DNA of 64,000 bases from Dipteris shenzhenensis (lineage: Eukaryota > Polypodiophyta > Polypodiopsida > Gleicheniales). The translations under genes and the position numbers were made by a program. The stretch's first letter is position 1, and every line of letters begins with the position of its first letter. The notes beneath the pieces were generated by a model, which worked only from the letters and a program-made list of their open reading frames with translations, had not been told where the DNA came from and searched no databases. The DNA lies in assembly GCA_047967505.1 (NCBI GenBank), contig CM106540.1; one strand, given 5' to 3'. Positions 14,301-29,300 of this stretch are shown here, piece by piece.

Positions 14301-17300
14301 TGCAAAGCATTCAGCTGCAGGCTATATTTCATTCATGTTGATATATGGATCTCAACTTAAAGCTCAGGGCTTGAAGAGAAAAGGGTACAAGCAGCCAAAG
14401 ACTTTCTCCAAGACATTAGATGTTGAAGCATGGCCGAGATATTATTAAAAAGAGAACGATAAAAGTTATGTGAATCCACATAGGAGAAAGAATTCGAAGA
14501 TAGAGTTGAAAGTTATGTAAATCCACATAGAAGAGAAGTTGAATTTGAAGAAGGAAATAAAGTTATTTGAAAGCATCTAAGTCCTCTAAAACCATGACAA
14601 CTAGTGAGCACCCTAAGTTGTCTCCATGGTATTGTGGCCCGTTCAATATACTTCAAAGGATTGGTGAGCTTGTTTACAAGGCAGCCTTACCAAAAGGATG
14701 TGGTGTGGATCCACTTTTCATGTCAGTCATTTAAAGAAATAATTGTTTGAAGGTGATAGTCTGGTAGGAGAGGAGCTTCTTGTAAACTTCATTAAACCTT
14801 TGATACTTCCACATGAGCCAAAAAAAAAAGAAGGGCATACACGCCATACAATTATATAAGAATATTTAAGATGGTTCATAAACAAGTGCTACCAGGGAAA
14901 GTGTAAGCAAACTCAGGAAATGTTACATCAATAATAATGTGGTGTAGCATTACCCTGCCGGGGAGGGGTCCTTGGGTTAGGAAATTATAAGGTAAAGACA
15001 GTGGTCATTATTTAGTAGTATTAGAGGCACCGTAAGGCCTAGGACTGCTAGGACAGTTAAGGCAATTCGTACTAACTCTATGTCCTGAGTGTGCTAAGGG
15101 TCCTAAGTAGACTAGTACACATTTAGAAGATGACCATTGGGCTGAGGGCTACAGGTTGTACATCAAGAAGTTCTGATAACGAGTCCTAGCAATTACAATC
15201 AAGGCTAGGTGGAGAACACTTCCTAATCAGCTTTAGTCGTCTATTGCCTGCTTTGTGTGGATGATCTGACAGTATAGCCAACCCTGCTTCAGATAGTGAA
15301 TTCTCAAGTAGAATTCCTATTTGTACTTATATTAAAAGATAGAACAAGTTCTTATAAACAAGATTCTTAGACTGTCACCTTTAGATCTTGAATCATTGCA
15401 GCAATCCGTTCAACCTGAGACTGAGGAAGGAGCTCAGTTGGGCCTTGCATATCTGTAACATCTGAGAACGAAGCCTTTGCACAAGAAATGGGCAGTAACT
15501 CTGCTTGCGGCATAGTGAAGTCCTTTATTTCTTCCTGTGCATATCCTCTCCCTTGGCTTTTGAAAGACTTGCTTGGATTACGCAATATTCTTACTGCCTT
15601 TCCAACAAATAGGATAGACTCTGCCACCTGGATTGCGATGTACTCTGGCAACATGTCCTGCACATAAAAGGCAGCACAATGAGTTCACTGTGAATTCCGA
15701 AACGCTATCATACAAAAGTTTACACAAGAATGTAAAAAGAAAAGCTGCTGACTCGTCTCATCATAAAAATAAGTGATCATCACAGCCTGTCCACCTATGT
15801 CACTATGTAACAAGCTGCTGTACTTGACAACATCATGCAAAAACAGGCACCACCATAATCATAGACTGTCAGCTATGCTAGCCATATCACTACCTAGCCC
15901 CTTGCTTTCGTAATATGATTAGCTGAGACTGGAAGCACATCTTTTTTTCCTATATTCACATTTCCGAGGTCCAACAGGTGAAGACAATATCTAGCAATAA
16001 ATCATACAAGGTCATTTCGACATCAATGCACAATAGAATCCAAGATTTCACTAAAAGCCTCATTGTGTCGAGCAGTTTCACCCATCACTTGAAAGATATT
16101 TTCATCAAATTTAATGCGTAACCACTTCCCACAATCTAGTTTCAGCTGAAAACTCTGAAGGCTATCAAGTCCTGAATGTCTACCAGAGGAAACTAGACTC
16201 CCATTTTCATAGTCATGGTTTTACAAAGAAGAACAAACTTCGTAAGACAATCCTACCTTTGACACATCAGGTATGCCACTGGGTATTCTTCCCACTAAGA
16301 GTCCATAACATTCTGCTTTCAAAATGGTGCATTCCAAGATAAATCAGTGTGTGTGTGCTGCTACTGATATCACTCTGCTGGTCTAACAGTTACAAAAGAC
16401 GCCACATGGCTACTTGATATTGGGTAGATTGCTTAGTCTCCAAAGTACAACTTTTTCCACATCAGTTACTTTAACCTTGCTATAGGATTTTTGCTGCTAC
16501 AGGATCAATTCCCCTCTCACACACCTACTAGGCATTTTTTCAGTGTGAATTTCATGTGTATCAAACTTGGTCGTACATGTTCTGTTGGCCCTATTACAAA
16601 TCTAATAAGAGTTTTCATGTTTTCTTTGTCTTCTGAGCTTCCAGTCCTCACGACTTTGCTTATAAGGTGGCAAGGCTATCAGATATAGCTGATGGCACTC
16701 ACGTCTTGATTATGGGTACTATATACAATAGGTCAACTGCCAATAAGGTCAAGAATCATCAATCCTACTCAAACACAGAACAAGCAGAAAGTCCATACAT
16801 AATCTACTTTGTGTGGGCATCAGATCACAGATCTCAAACTTGTCTACAATTCTTTCGTCAGTAAAATCTAGAAAAGGCTAGTATGCACCTTCATTTCACA
16901 ACAGAAATACATCCATCAGATCTTGCAAAGTCTCCCATAGCCATTTGCAAGACAATTGTGGCTTCAATGGACATTTGTCCTTTTAAAGCATGCATCAAAG
17001 TGCTTTCTTAAGATCCGTTGGACTTCAGAGATTGGCACTAGTGCCATTCTCCCAATGAGGTTATAGAAAAATTCTCAATAACATCATAAGGGGGATGCCG
17101 TTATTGCCATTCCCTAAAAGAAGAATGGTACTAGTGCCATTCCCCACCACTTTGTATGAGGTTGTTAAAAATGGATCTAGTGCCATTCTCTCCATTTGTA
17201 TTTTCTATATCTATTTTATTAACTTTTTTTGCCTTTGTAATTCAAGTGCATTTCCTACAAGTCTTAGTATCTTTGCAATGGATTTCTATTGTGTTTGAAA

Positions 17301-20300
17301 TGCTTCATTGAGAACCCTCATCATGTTGAGAATGGCACCAATGCCATGGAGAACTACACAAGTGTGCAGTTCTTTATGGCACAAGTGTCATTCTCCACTA
17401 CCTCACAGGGAGAATGGCACTAGTGTCATTCTCCACAACCACCTAGGGAGAATGGCAGTAGTGCCACTCTCCATAACCTTAAAGGGAGAATGCCACTACT
17501 ATAATGTAAATATAATGAATGTATTTGATGGTTTGAGAGTCTGGGACTCCACATGGACAAATTATCCCTCGTTCTATATAGCCTTGAGGCCCCTTCTGTT
17601 CTGCTCACTTACCACAAGCCTAACTAGGTTATCCAGAAGGATCTCTTAGAGCTGCACAGATTCAGGACGTTATTAGCCCTAGCGATCTTCCATGAAGCTC
17701 AACTTCTATCGGGATCACTGCTTAAGGATATCAAATCTACCAGCCTACATATAGATCCACCTTCCCCATTCTTTGAGCATATCAATTGGACAGTTCCATG
17801 TTTCGTCACACTGACTGGGCATCAAAAGCGGCTCTGAGAGCTGCGGGTTCCTGTACTAGAAGAGATAGATATTATATCTTATAGATATAATCATTGAGTC
17901 TCAAAGTTGTTAATTGTTATATTATGAGTAGTGTGGTGTGAACACACCCTTCGAACACTTTTCCCTCCAATTAGGAGAATTTTTACCCTGCGGTTAGAAT
18001 TATGAATTTTGATCATTCTTTGTAACACAACTCTTGCATTCTCAATACATCTCCACGTTTTGGTGTTCTCCTCTCAACCCATAATTCCTAACATTTGTTA
18101 TCAAAGCCCCACAGTTATACTAGCTCAAGCTAGTCCTGCCTTAGGAGAAGGCCCTCCGGCAACACTTCTCCTTTCACGGAAAAACGCTTGACAAGTGAAG
18201 ACAGGAGCCGGACCAATGCGCGATGAAGTAAGGGTGGGAGTGGCGCCTGGTTTTCAATATAACCATTCCTTCAGGTTTGGGAACAACACCTAGACGAGCA
18301 TGAGCCAAGCTGTTTCTTGAATCACTTAAGCGAAAGCAGATTCAACAGCTCTCACATGATTTCATCAGAACGAAATAATGGAGATTGTTATAGTTTAAAC
18401 TATACTGTTAAGTTGCAATAAGTCTGGAGAGAATCCCACCATGGATGAACGTGCTGTTAGACTCCAATTCCCATGCATTGAAATCATGAAGACACATAAG
18501 GCACAACATATGGATTATAATTTCAAATGGCCTTCCAAAAACCACGTACAAAGATGAAATCTACCTGTCATCTTAAAACTTACCAAGACAACACGGAAAC
18601 CGGTGTGCCAATCAGCAAGATCAGCGTCCAAATTCACATGGGCAGTTCCAGGCCTTTCTATAGCAGCCTCTGCTTCTGGATATTTGCCTCCCTCGTGAAG
18701 TCTTTAAAAGCAATCCAGACAAGACAATTAGGCATTTGACAGACTGATTCATATTTTGATTCAAAAGGTGCAGCATAAACATCCTAAGTAATGTAGCCTC
18801 CACTGATATCAAGATAAACACCTGCCAATGAAGAATTCATCATGTTGATCTTGCAATAAGCCATACACCACCCATGCTGCAAGTTGTCTGTACATTACTT
18901 GGTGTCCGTGCCAAAGTAGTCTGCAAATATAGAGACAGAAGAAGTATTAGAAATTGCTGCCTGATAAAGAAACAGAGAAGATTTTTACCTTAGAATTTCC
19001 CAAATAAAAATGGGAAAAATACAATAAAGAACTAATGAGATTGAAATTTTTAAAGAGAGGATCTATGAACCTTCTGATCTCAAAAAGTCCCAGAATAATA
19101 GCATCTCTCACAAGTATATTTTCGTACTTTTTATCTTTCTTTTTCAACAGTCTTATGATTTCTGCAGTGTATCATATAATGAACCTGTTTTGCTACTAAC
19201 AATGAAATATAGAATCTCACCTTGAAAGGGTCTGAATAGAAGGGAAGAAATAATTACATTTGTCTGCTTCTTTGTTCAGCGAATTCCAAAACAACCACGC
19301 TGAGATTTAAAAATCTTCTTTTGCAACCATTACAAACTATCAACCTAGACCACCGTTTTAAAGCACAAAGGTTTCTCAGGGTGCAACATCGTGGCATTTC
19401 TTTCAACTCATGTTGCATGGAATGAGATAGTAATGCAGGACAGCTGCCTGGTCATTCATGAATATTGCTCAAGGTAGAGATTGACTCCAGATAACTCTCC
19501 CACCTATCGTAGACTAATGAATACTTTATTTTCATGTGTTTGGTTTGAGCTTTTGTAGGACCACACAATGTACTTCATAAATGACTGGGATGTCCCCACT
19601 AATTTCTAAGAGGTCAAAAAACATATTTCTACTTTCCAAGTGGACGACAAAGGTTCTTTTTCTCTTTTTCCGTTTTTTTGGGGATAGGAGGGGGGGAGTG
19701 GCCAAAGTGACGTCTATTAAGTATAACCAAAGACTACAACAAACAGAATAAACTCCTGTGAAACACCTCATACAACAACAATAATGTAGGAAGATGTTGA
19801 AACCAGTCTAGCATATAAAACTGCCATGGCAGTCCTAAGGAAGTGTAAAACAAACAATCCATGAGCCCACTCCCTCATGAGCAATGCACTCCTAGCTTCA
19901 GCTTTGCAGGAAGAGCCCTGGATCCTAGCCCAATTAGCCATAAGAGTATGAATGATGTCCTGCCAGGTGATGCAAAGGGACTAGGAAGTGTATGTCTCTG
20001 TGCCATCTATGGCCTCTGTACATTAGCTCTCCAAAACTGCCAAGCGGCGAGGCTCGCAATGATCATCCATGCAGAATCTACAGAAGTGGAATGTGGTCTG
20101 GAGGCAAAAGCTGATACTGAGTCAAGATACAAACATCTGAGGATCTCCTCTCTCTATCAAACATATACTCTCTGAATCTACTCCCTCCTAAAAAATTTGT
20201 GGTCCCGACTGTGTGAGCCAAGCAATGGAACCCAAAGTGATGACGAGTGTACATGTCCTCATCCTACCAATCAACATGCAATGCCACACCAGACCCTATG

Positions 20301-23268
20301 TGCCTCTATGCATCCCCACATGCAATGCTGAATAAACTTAGTCATTACCATGCAATGTGGGCATCGGGGATCTGCACAAAGTACCTCCCTCCAAAGGGGG
20401 ACTGGAGTGCCACGTGCTAGAAGAGTCAAGGAACATAGATATGTCTCATCCTGTAAGAACTCCATATCCTGCTCCAAAAGTGAGTTTCTAGGGGAAGGGT
20501 GATGCCAAAACTCTCCCAATGTCCTCTCCTACAAGGAATCCAATGTGAGTCCCTGATCTGTGGTCTCCTAGCATTCCTAGCTGTGTAGTCAAAGAACGGA
20601 AGGTGTTGGAGCATAGATGGTCACCTCCCATCTGTGATCCCCCATATGAGGAGAGCACGGGGGAGGTCAACCAGGGTAGGTTAGGCGCCAAATGGGCTGT
20701 AGCGGAAGATAGAATGACTCACTCTCTCTCCTGCTCAACACTAACTGAAACCGATAGATGATGCACTCAATATACAAGTGATGTTGTGGATGTGAGTGAG
20801 AGAATCAGAGGGAGAGAATATAGCGGGCCTCCAAAGAGGAATATATAACTGAAATTTAAGAATGCCCAAAGGGCTGAATACAACTGTATGAAGGGCTGAA
20901 ACCCTCACTACAAAACTGTCATAGAATAGGCATTGTAGAGAGGAGGTGAACCCTAAGTGATGATCCCTGTAGGCCAAGGGCCACCCTGTTGGTCTGTTGC
21001 TGGGGCTCTTGGTTGCCCTTGCTGAGCACTAGAAGGCCCAAGACTGGATGAGAAATGAGGGACCAAGGGGATGACTTTTATACGCCCCCTTGGCCTGCTG
21101 CTGCACCAACTGGAGGTCCTCTCGTACACCGACCCTGCTAGTACCCCAACCTACTGACGTGGCACCTGACCTGTCCACGTGGCAGTGCTGATGTCATCAC
21201 TGCCACGTGGTAGTTGATGCGACTGCTCGTCTGCTGCCTGCGTGGCAGTCCATGTGGTTGCCTGCGTGGCATTCCACATGGCTTGCTGAGCAGGCTGCCT
21301 AGGTGGCAGTCCAGTATGTCCATGGGCTATGGATGCCCGTGACATCCCCTTCTGCACTAGGGTACGAAAGGGGCCTCTCATCGTGCTGACAGAGGTGATT
21401 GTCAGTGATATACCTAGATGGTAAATCTCGAATACCTAGTTCATGAAGCCTATTTTGTAGGAACTGAATTCCCGCGTCTAGTGCTAACTTCTGGTAAGGA
21501 TATTGGCAGGTGGTCGAGGAAAAACTCTCAACAGTTGGTCTGGCTACAGATTCGTCCAGGATGGCTAGCCTATTGCTTGACATGCTAGTCTATGTATTTC
21601 ACTAAATATGTGAAGTGAAGCTTTGAGGCATAACCTTTTTCTTACATGCATGAGATAGCTCTGATAAATAAATCGTATGGATTGATTGTTGTTGTAAGAT
21701 GAGGGAGCTGTAGTTTTTAAACTAGGCAACCCTTGAATGCACTAACGAATTCATAGATTAGTTGCTATCTCTAAAACATGCTTCACATCTTTCAAAAATG
21801 ACTCGCATGGATTCAAGTTTGCAGTCATTAAAAAACTACAACAAATCTGAGATTAGATATTGGACTAAATCAAAAGCCTTCCGAATTCTACAAAGTAGCT
21901 ATCTATCATGTTTCAAAGTCAGGCCTCGTCCATGCTGGCTTTGAGGGTGAAAATGTGGTCTACTGTGGATCGGTCTCAGCTGAAGTCTGCCTTCCTAGTC
22001 CGCTTGTATGTCTTCTCTCTTAGTATATTCACTAATGTGTATCTCAAGAACAGGCCCATACACCAAGCCATCGAGTGTTCTGCTCAGATCTATTCCATCT
22101 GGACAGCTCTTATCATGCAAACGTATTGCTCCAGCTATTTGTCATAGATGTTCAGCTCCAAGGGAATCTCTCTCTCATATTTTTTGGCATTGCCCTGAGA
22201 CACGGAGCTTCTTGACTTTTCTTCAGCAGAGACTACGATTGAGATGATTTCCTCAGGCTTCCTTTGGCACACAGTGGCTTGTATGAGTTCCGTTAATACA
22301 TCTTTCTTTCTTTCACTCTCTTCAATTACTGTCTAAGGGACCCAAAGCAATACCTTTTCACCTCCCTCCTTGTACTTTCTAGTCAGAGACAGGTGCATTT
22401 ATCATCGCAAATGGCACATGAGTAAAGAATGTTCAAAGTCAAAAACATGAGGAAGGATATATTTCAAAAGTGAAAAAGCCAAGGTTTAACACAATCAGCG
22501 AAGAATACCGAGAGGCCATTTTTGCAAGCATAACGTGCAAATTTCCTATTTCAATCTGCCACAAGGTTTGATTGTAACTACTCCCCTCATACCTAACTGT
22601 TTACTAAGACCTCCAACCAGCCAAGGATTCGCCAGGGAGCATTTGCAAGCCTAGAATCTAAATGTTATATTCCTATCAGCAAGCATCCTCTTTTATTGCC
22701 AATACTCACCTCCTACCTACCTGTTTGCTAGGCAGAATTGCTAAGAAACATTTTAGTGGACCTAGAGTCCAACATTTCATTCTCTATCAGCAAGCATGGT
22801 TTTAATTGTGACTGTTCAAATCTATAGTTCAGCTAGGCTAATAAGTTCGCATGGACTCAAAAAGCTCACAAGATGTTTTCTATGAGATTGTTGATTTCTA
22901 TCTTCCACAGAAAAATCATGGGGTAAGATCTTTAAATCAGCAAGGAAACCTTCTTCATTTATCAAAAGAGAATACAGATCAAGGCCACTTTATAAACCAA
23001 GCTAGGTCTCAGTCTATGCTTTGCAACTCTTAATGCATAACAGAGAATTTCATAACCAGTAAATGTCTGTTTCTCCAGAACTCAAATCCATATGAATCTA
23101 CATTTGAATGATAGTTGAAGTAGCAACCAGCAGTCAATGCCTCTTAATGATCATCATTGAGCATGTCTCCTTCACAACAACAGTTTATAGGAGGAATTAT
23201 TTTGTATTCAAATTTCATATCCATGTATCTGCCATACTTTTCATCCTTGCCAGTTATTTATATTGCAT

Positions 23269-23311
<43 letters not shown>

Positions 23312-26300
23312 CAGCCTACACAGTGGGATTTTCTATTTGGCTCTATTCAAGGCAAGATCAGAGGCTGCCCTTTTGTCTCTCGTTTGCTTCTTGATTGGAA
23401 GCATATTTTATCCCACTTGGAATGGAATGGCAGGGATTCTTTGTCAGGAAATTCCTTGAGGGCTGAGAATATTTATTGGTCCAAAGTATTCCACCCTCCT
23501 TTGGCTATACAAGAACCCAGGCGTTCTTATTTTATATCTTTCAAAGGTATTTCTTCTGTGGCGGATGTACTTCAAGATGATGGCACTCTTTTATCTTTTT
23601 CTGCAGCTGCTAGCAAGTATGGTTTGGGAGCTCATTATCGTCCTTTATGGCACAAAATTTCAGAAATGCTTCAACCTTTCTTGCCGGTACCTTGTTTGGA
23701 ACTTCAGGATAGGCTTGAGGATTGGACTCTCCATTCTTCCTCTTCTTCAGCCCATCCTTTGAAGCTCTCACATATCACAGTGCCTTCTTTGTATAAAGTG
23801 TTGTTACCTCTGCCCTGGGTTTCTGACAGAGCCAATTTTGTTTGGCATATGGATCGCCCATCAAAGTGGTGGAGAAAGCAGCTGCATCTACTTGCGCATA
23901 GACATATTGCCCCGGCTGTTTGCCACAGATGTCTACATTCTGCTAAATCTGTGCCTCACATTTTCTGGCACTATCCACATACTTGTGATTTCCTCACTCT
24001 CATTCGTCAGGGGCTTCCCCCGAGATTTCCTACTGTTACTGTCACCACAATGTAAATATCCTAAGTCAAAGTACAGTTGACCATTTATTTGATCATAATT
24101 AAAGAGTTTTATATGTGTTAATTATGGTCAAAGAGTTCTTTTAATAGTCAAAGAATTGACTACAGTCAAAGATACTTGACTCTGGTCAAGTAAACCTGAC
24201 CTCGATCGGAGAGACTTGGTTTATTACCAAGAGGGTTAACTACGGTTAACCAGAGAACTACAGAGCTGACTACGGTCAAAGAGTGTTGACTTCGGTCAAC
24301 GAGACTTGGCATGCGCCAAGAGGGTTAACCAAGATGTGCCAACTTCGGTTGGAGAGACTTGACTATAATTAAGGCGCCTCGACCCTTGGTCAAAGCGTCT
24401 TAATTATAATCAAGAGCGTTGACTTCGGTCAACCAGAGAACAAATATATATTTTTATATTTGTTATGTGTGCACATGTGTTCAGTGGGGACACCCACCGT
24501 GACTAGAATTAGTCCACAGTGTGTTAATTGCATGCAAAGCGCTAACAATTAATGGGTGCCATGGTGGTGTGCTTTAATTAATTGTTGCAGGTACTAGGAA
24601 GAGTTATTTTCCTAAGCGCTACGGGAGCCTAACAAGCATCTAGGAGGCGGTTCGTGTGACCAAGTGCGTTGAAGACTCCAGAGTGGCCCTTAGTGGCATG
24701 TAATAGGACTTAGTCTAGATTTTAGACAAGTGGCATGTTGCCAATTTGAAATGAGCTTGAAGCTCTTGTAATGATTCATTCACGTTGGATTTTGTTCAGA
24801 CAACTCTACGTTGAACTCTTGTAACAGATTCTCTCTTCAAGAAATAAAAACCTTCGGGGGGGTCCAGCCCGACAATTGTCCTGCGCCCTAGTGTCTCTGT
24901 TGAGAGAGGGAGAGAGGGAGAGCAAATGAGAAGTGTTTTGGCTGTCCTTTGCGAGTACTTCTACAATAAATTATGAGCGTGAGGATCCACGAGAGTTAGT
25001 ACTTCATTGGTATCAGAGCACAGCTATACTGTCTTTTTAGACATTGACGATCCAAGGAATTAGTATTCCGATGCGTGATGATGGTGCACGATATTTGAGC
25101 CTGCGCATAAGATTGGCGTACGGGAAGCTTCATAGTCCGTTCTCCTTATGCTAGTCCTTGGGTGATATGCCAGCTGAAGGAAGAAGATAGAGGCTCTGAC
25201 GAAATGAGGCGATGACAGGCGATGGGGAGCTCTAGCATTTGGGCGATTTTCATGCATAAATCATGTGCTAGGTGACGAGCTAGCGATGAAATCATCTCAT
25301 TGACTAAAGCCTACACTTGAATGCTCATGGTGAGGCAACGCAAGCCCGTGTTCGTCATCCGACAGAGATCCTGACAGAAGACTCACAAGGTCCATCGTTG
25401 GACGGAGATATCGATGGAGACGCTCGACGGAAGATTCATGATGGGAAAAGCCTTCGTCAGGTTTTATTCCCCCGTGAGGCGTGTGTGAAAAGAAAGTCAT
25501 TGCTGTGGTTAACAGAGCCGGCGACGCTGCCGCAATGCTCTTGACGAAAATCTTTGCCAAGGTTTGGGCAAGTTTGCAGAGCTGACATGGTGCTGACGTT
25601 GCAGACCTGACAGAGAGCTGATGTGGCAGCCAGCAGGTCCAACTAACGTGGCGTCCACACGTGCGGTGGTGACGTGGCACAAGCGTACATGTGGCATGCA
25701 CAGAGCTAACGTGGCAGTGGGAGCTAATGCTGACGTGGTAGCACATGCAGGGTGATGACATGGCAGGACACATGGCAGCTGACTTGGACTGCTGAGGTGG
25801 CAAACCAGTGGCTAGACTAACTCTGGTTAGTTAACCCTGGTTAGAGGTTCAGTTAGTTGGTCTAACCAAACTAGACTGGTTAGTCAAACCAGATCTGACC
25901 AACTAACCTTAGTTTTAGTTAACCAGACCATAGCTGGTTAACTAGACTACAGATGGTTGAGGTGCAGTTGAAAGCCAACCAAACCAGGCCAGAACTAGTC
26001 TGGTTAGAGTAACCAGCCAGTTACTTCATCTGGTTACTGTCCACACACAAAAAAAAAAGACAGTTGCAGAGATTGTTTCTGCTAGCAGATTTCACCTACC
26101 TCTCAGACTTTTACTGTCAGAAAAGCAGCAGAAAAGTAGAGAAATCAGAGATTTGCAGAAAAAGAGTATGCATGCCTTTGAGCAGTGAAAAGAGGGAAAA
26201 ACAGATGCTTTTTGAAGCCATTTGCAGTAGCCAGAAAAGAGGCACACAGCTTTAAGTTTATGCCTTTGAGCTGACAACCAGTACAGGCATAGATTGTGAA

Positions 26301-29300
26301 TGCAAGACACCTCTTGTTGAGGTAAATTTTCTCTTTGAAAAGTGAAGGCAGCGTGCATCAGTTGCATACATAGTGTGTGTGTGAGAAACTTGCAGATCTC
26401 AGACGAGTTGTAAGAAAATGGCTCAATCACCTATCCAATGGGATTCACAAGATAGGGATGCGCATCCAAAACAGAGAAGTGTGCAACAAACTCAGCAAGA
26501 ATTTGAGCAGATGGTACGCACTCATATACAAGAGATGGAAAATCTCAGAAAGGATCCAAGGGCTTAGCATTTGTTTCAAGCAGAAGCTATGCCTAATGTA
26601 GCATATGACGTGCCAATGCCAGAGGCACACTCTCGTGTACAGCCAGAGAAAGAGAGATCTCATAGGGGACGGTTTCATAGCAGGAAGAGATAGAGGCATC
26701 ATCACCAATCTCCTAGTCCATCACCCTCTACCTCTAGTTCGACTTCTGTATCTTCTTCTTTATCAGATAAACCATCCAAGAAAAGAAGGAAACACAAGAA
26801 GTCCAGGAAGAGTAAGTCTTCCAGAGAGACCAAGGAATTCAAAGAGGGAGGTAAATCTGTCAAGTTTATGACCTACAATGGACAGTATGGTCATACAAAC
26901 AAAGCATTGCAGTTCATCAAGCAGTTTGATGCTGCATTTAGTACAAAAAAGTTTTCAGAATCCTCCAAGTTAAGAATGGTCAGTTTGCACTGAGTGCACA
27001 GACCACAGATGGGTCAGCCCCAAAGAAGTGGAAGGACTTCAAGAAAGCCTTCTACCAGCAGTTTATGCCTAAACAGTTTAGAGACCGTGTTCTTCAAGAT
27101 TGGGACAGTTTGCATATGGATGCATGAGATACAATGGATGTGTACAACCAAAAGTTTTGGGATGCTTATTTGCAGGTTGCACCTTTCAAAAAGATCTCCA
27201 AAGGAACCCAAATGAGAAAGTACAGAGCAGGTCTCAGTCCAAGAATCCAGGCAGTAGTGAATGCTTTGGGGGCAAAGAACATTCAAGACCTTATGCATTC
27301 AGCTTCAGTAGCTAGTCTTGTGCCGTTACAAGATCCATCTACAGTACTATCCTTGCATGCAGGACGTGCTGAAAGAAAGAAAACTGATTTTTCAAAATCG
27401 AAAAAGAAAGAGTATCCCAAGGTTGAAAAGAAAGGGTTTCAGCCTCAGAAGCCGAGGGGTACTCAGTTTTCAAAGTCATATAAAGGCAAATCTCCATTCA
27501 CCCCTGAACAGATACCTGAATTTCGTAGAGATGGGAAATGCTTCAAGTGCGGCAAAGAGGGACATGTGGCTGCCCAGTGCCCAGAAAAGCCTTCAACTTC
27601 GAAGGGAAAAGAGGCAGAGAAGCCACGAGGACCGCAAAAGCCAATGGCAGGAGGAATTCCTGACATACTGGGTCATGTTTCAAACCCAGAAGAAGGAGAA
27701 TCGCTGCTATCATGGGGCAAAGTCAGAGACCAGCAAGCGCTAATTTTATTTGATCCAGGGGCTACTGATAATTTCATATCAGAGGACCTAGCCCTAAAGC
27801 TCGGAATAAAGACGGAGGAGTTAGGCAGGGCTTTGGATGCCGATCAAATGTTCTGTGGGAATCCTGTGCCAGTCACTCCCTTGATAAAGAAGCTCCGTCT
27901 TCATGTACAGAGTTATGTGGATCAGGAAGACTTCTTCATTTCTCCATTGAAACATCATGATGTAGTCTTGGGAATGCCTTGGTTTCATCGCAAGGCAGTG
28001 AAGTTAACTCTTCCTGAAAGAGTGCTGGAGTTTATGCATAGGGGGAAAAATCAGCGTTTAGTTGCCAGGAATAAAGGGGAGACTATCCCCATTGTATCTG
28101 ATGTTACATGTGGTAAAGCAATAAAGTTTGCAATTTCCGCGTACATGGTTTTTGTAAAAGAAAAAGAGAATGATAGCATGCTGAAATGAATGATGCAGAC
28201 AAACATAAGTTTCAGTTTCTTGTAAACTTTAAAGATTGCTTTTCCGATGCTTTGCCAGGGGAGTTACCCCCAGAGAGACTAGAAGATCATCAGATAGAGT
28301 TAATGCCTGGTAGTGAGCCACCAAACAGACCACCTTATAGAGTCAGGGCGACTCAAAGAGAGGAGATTATGGCTCAGGTACAGGACTTGCTGTCCAAAAG
28401 GTTGATTCAGCCCAGCTCGTCTCCTTTTTGTTCCCCTGTATTGCAAGTACAGAAGAAAGATGGTTCATTCCGTATGTGCGTCGATTACCGCGCACTGAAC
28501 AAAATGACCATCAAGAATAGATTCCCTATTCCGTGCATTGATGATGTGCTGGATCAGTTAAATGGAGCTTCAGTTTTCAGCAAGATAGACTTAAAGAGTG
28601 GTTATCACCAAGTGAGGATACAGCCTCAGGATGTGCACAAGACAGCGTTCCACACTACATTCGGGTTGTATGAATACTTAGTGATGCCTTTTGGGTTGAC
28701 AAATGCTCCAGCCACATTCAATAGAATGATGGATCACATCTTCCGAAAGTACAAGCATTTCACACGTACTTTCTTCGATGATATCCTAGTCTTTTCAAAG
28801 ACAGAAGAAGAGCACAAGGAACATCTTGCTATAGTGTTTCAAGAGCTGAGAAATCATCAGCTCTATGCAAACAGCAAGAAAAGTGAATTCTTCTTCGAAG
28901 AAATCCATTATCTGGGGCATATAATATCCAAGAATGGGATACAGATGGATCCAGCAAAGATCTGTGCCATTCAAGAATGGCAAGAGCTGAAAACTGTGCA
29001 TGAAGTTCGAAGTTTCCTAGGCCTGTGTTCTTACTACAGAAGGTTTATCAGGCATTTTGCTGATATCGCAGCTCCATTACATGACCTTACTAAGAAAAAT
29101 GCAGCCTTCACATGGGGAATATCACAAAAGAAAGCATTCAATACACTCAAGGAGAAGTTGACTACAGAGCCTATTCTTGTAGTCCCGAATCTCTATCAAC
29201 CTTTTGATGTTGATTGCGATGCTTGTGGAGAGTGTGTTGGGGCTGCATTACATCAGAATGGACATGTAGTAGCCTACGAGAGCCGAAGATTGCGTGATGC

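Noticed and set aside
17030-17505. CRISPR-like array
   Set aside because: Spacing is irregular, the repeats are palindromic and degenerate, and the context is a plant intron.
23108-23310. Start of the 315-codon frame at 23108
   Set aside because: The first part runs through intron sequence and a TG microsatellite; only the part after 23311 has LINE similarity.
25297-25803. 168-codon minus-strand open frame
   Set aside because: It lies in the repeated-word leader of the gypsy element on the antisense strand, has low-complexity composition and no recognisable domain.
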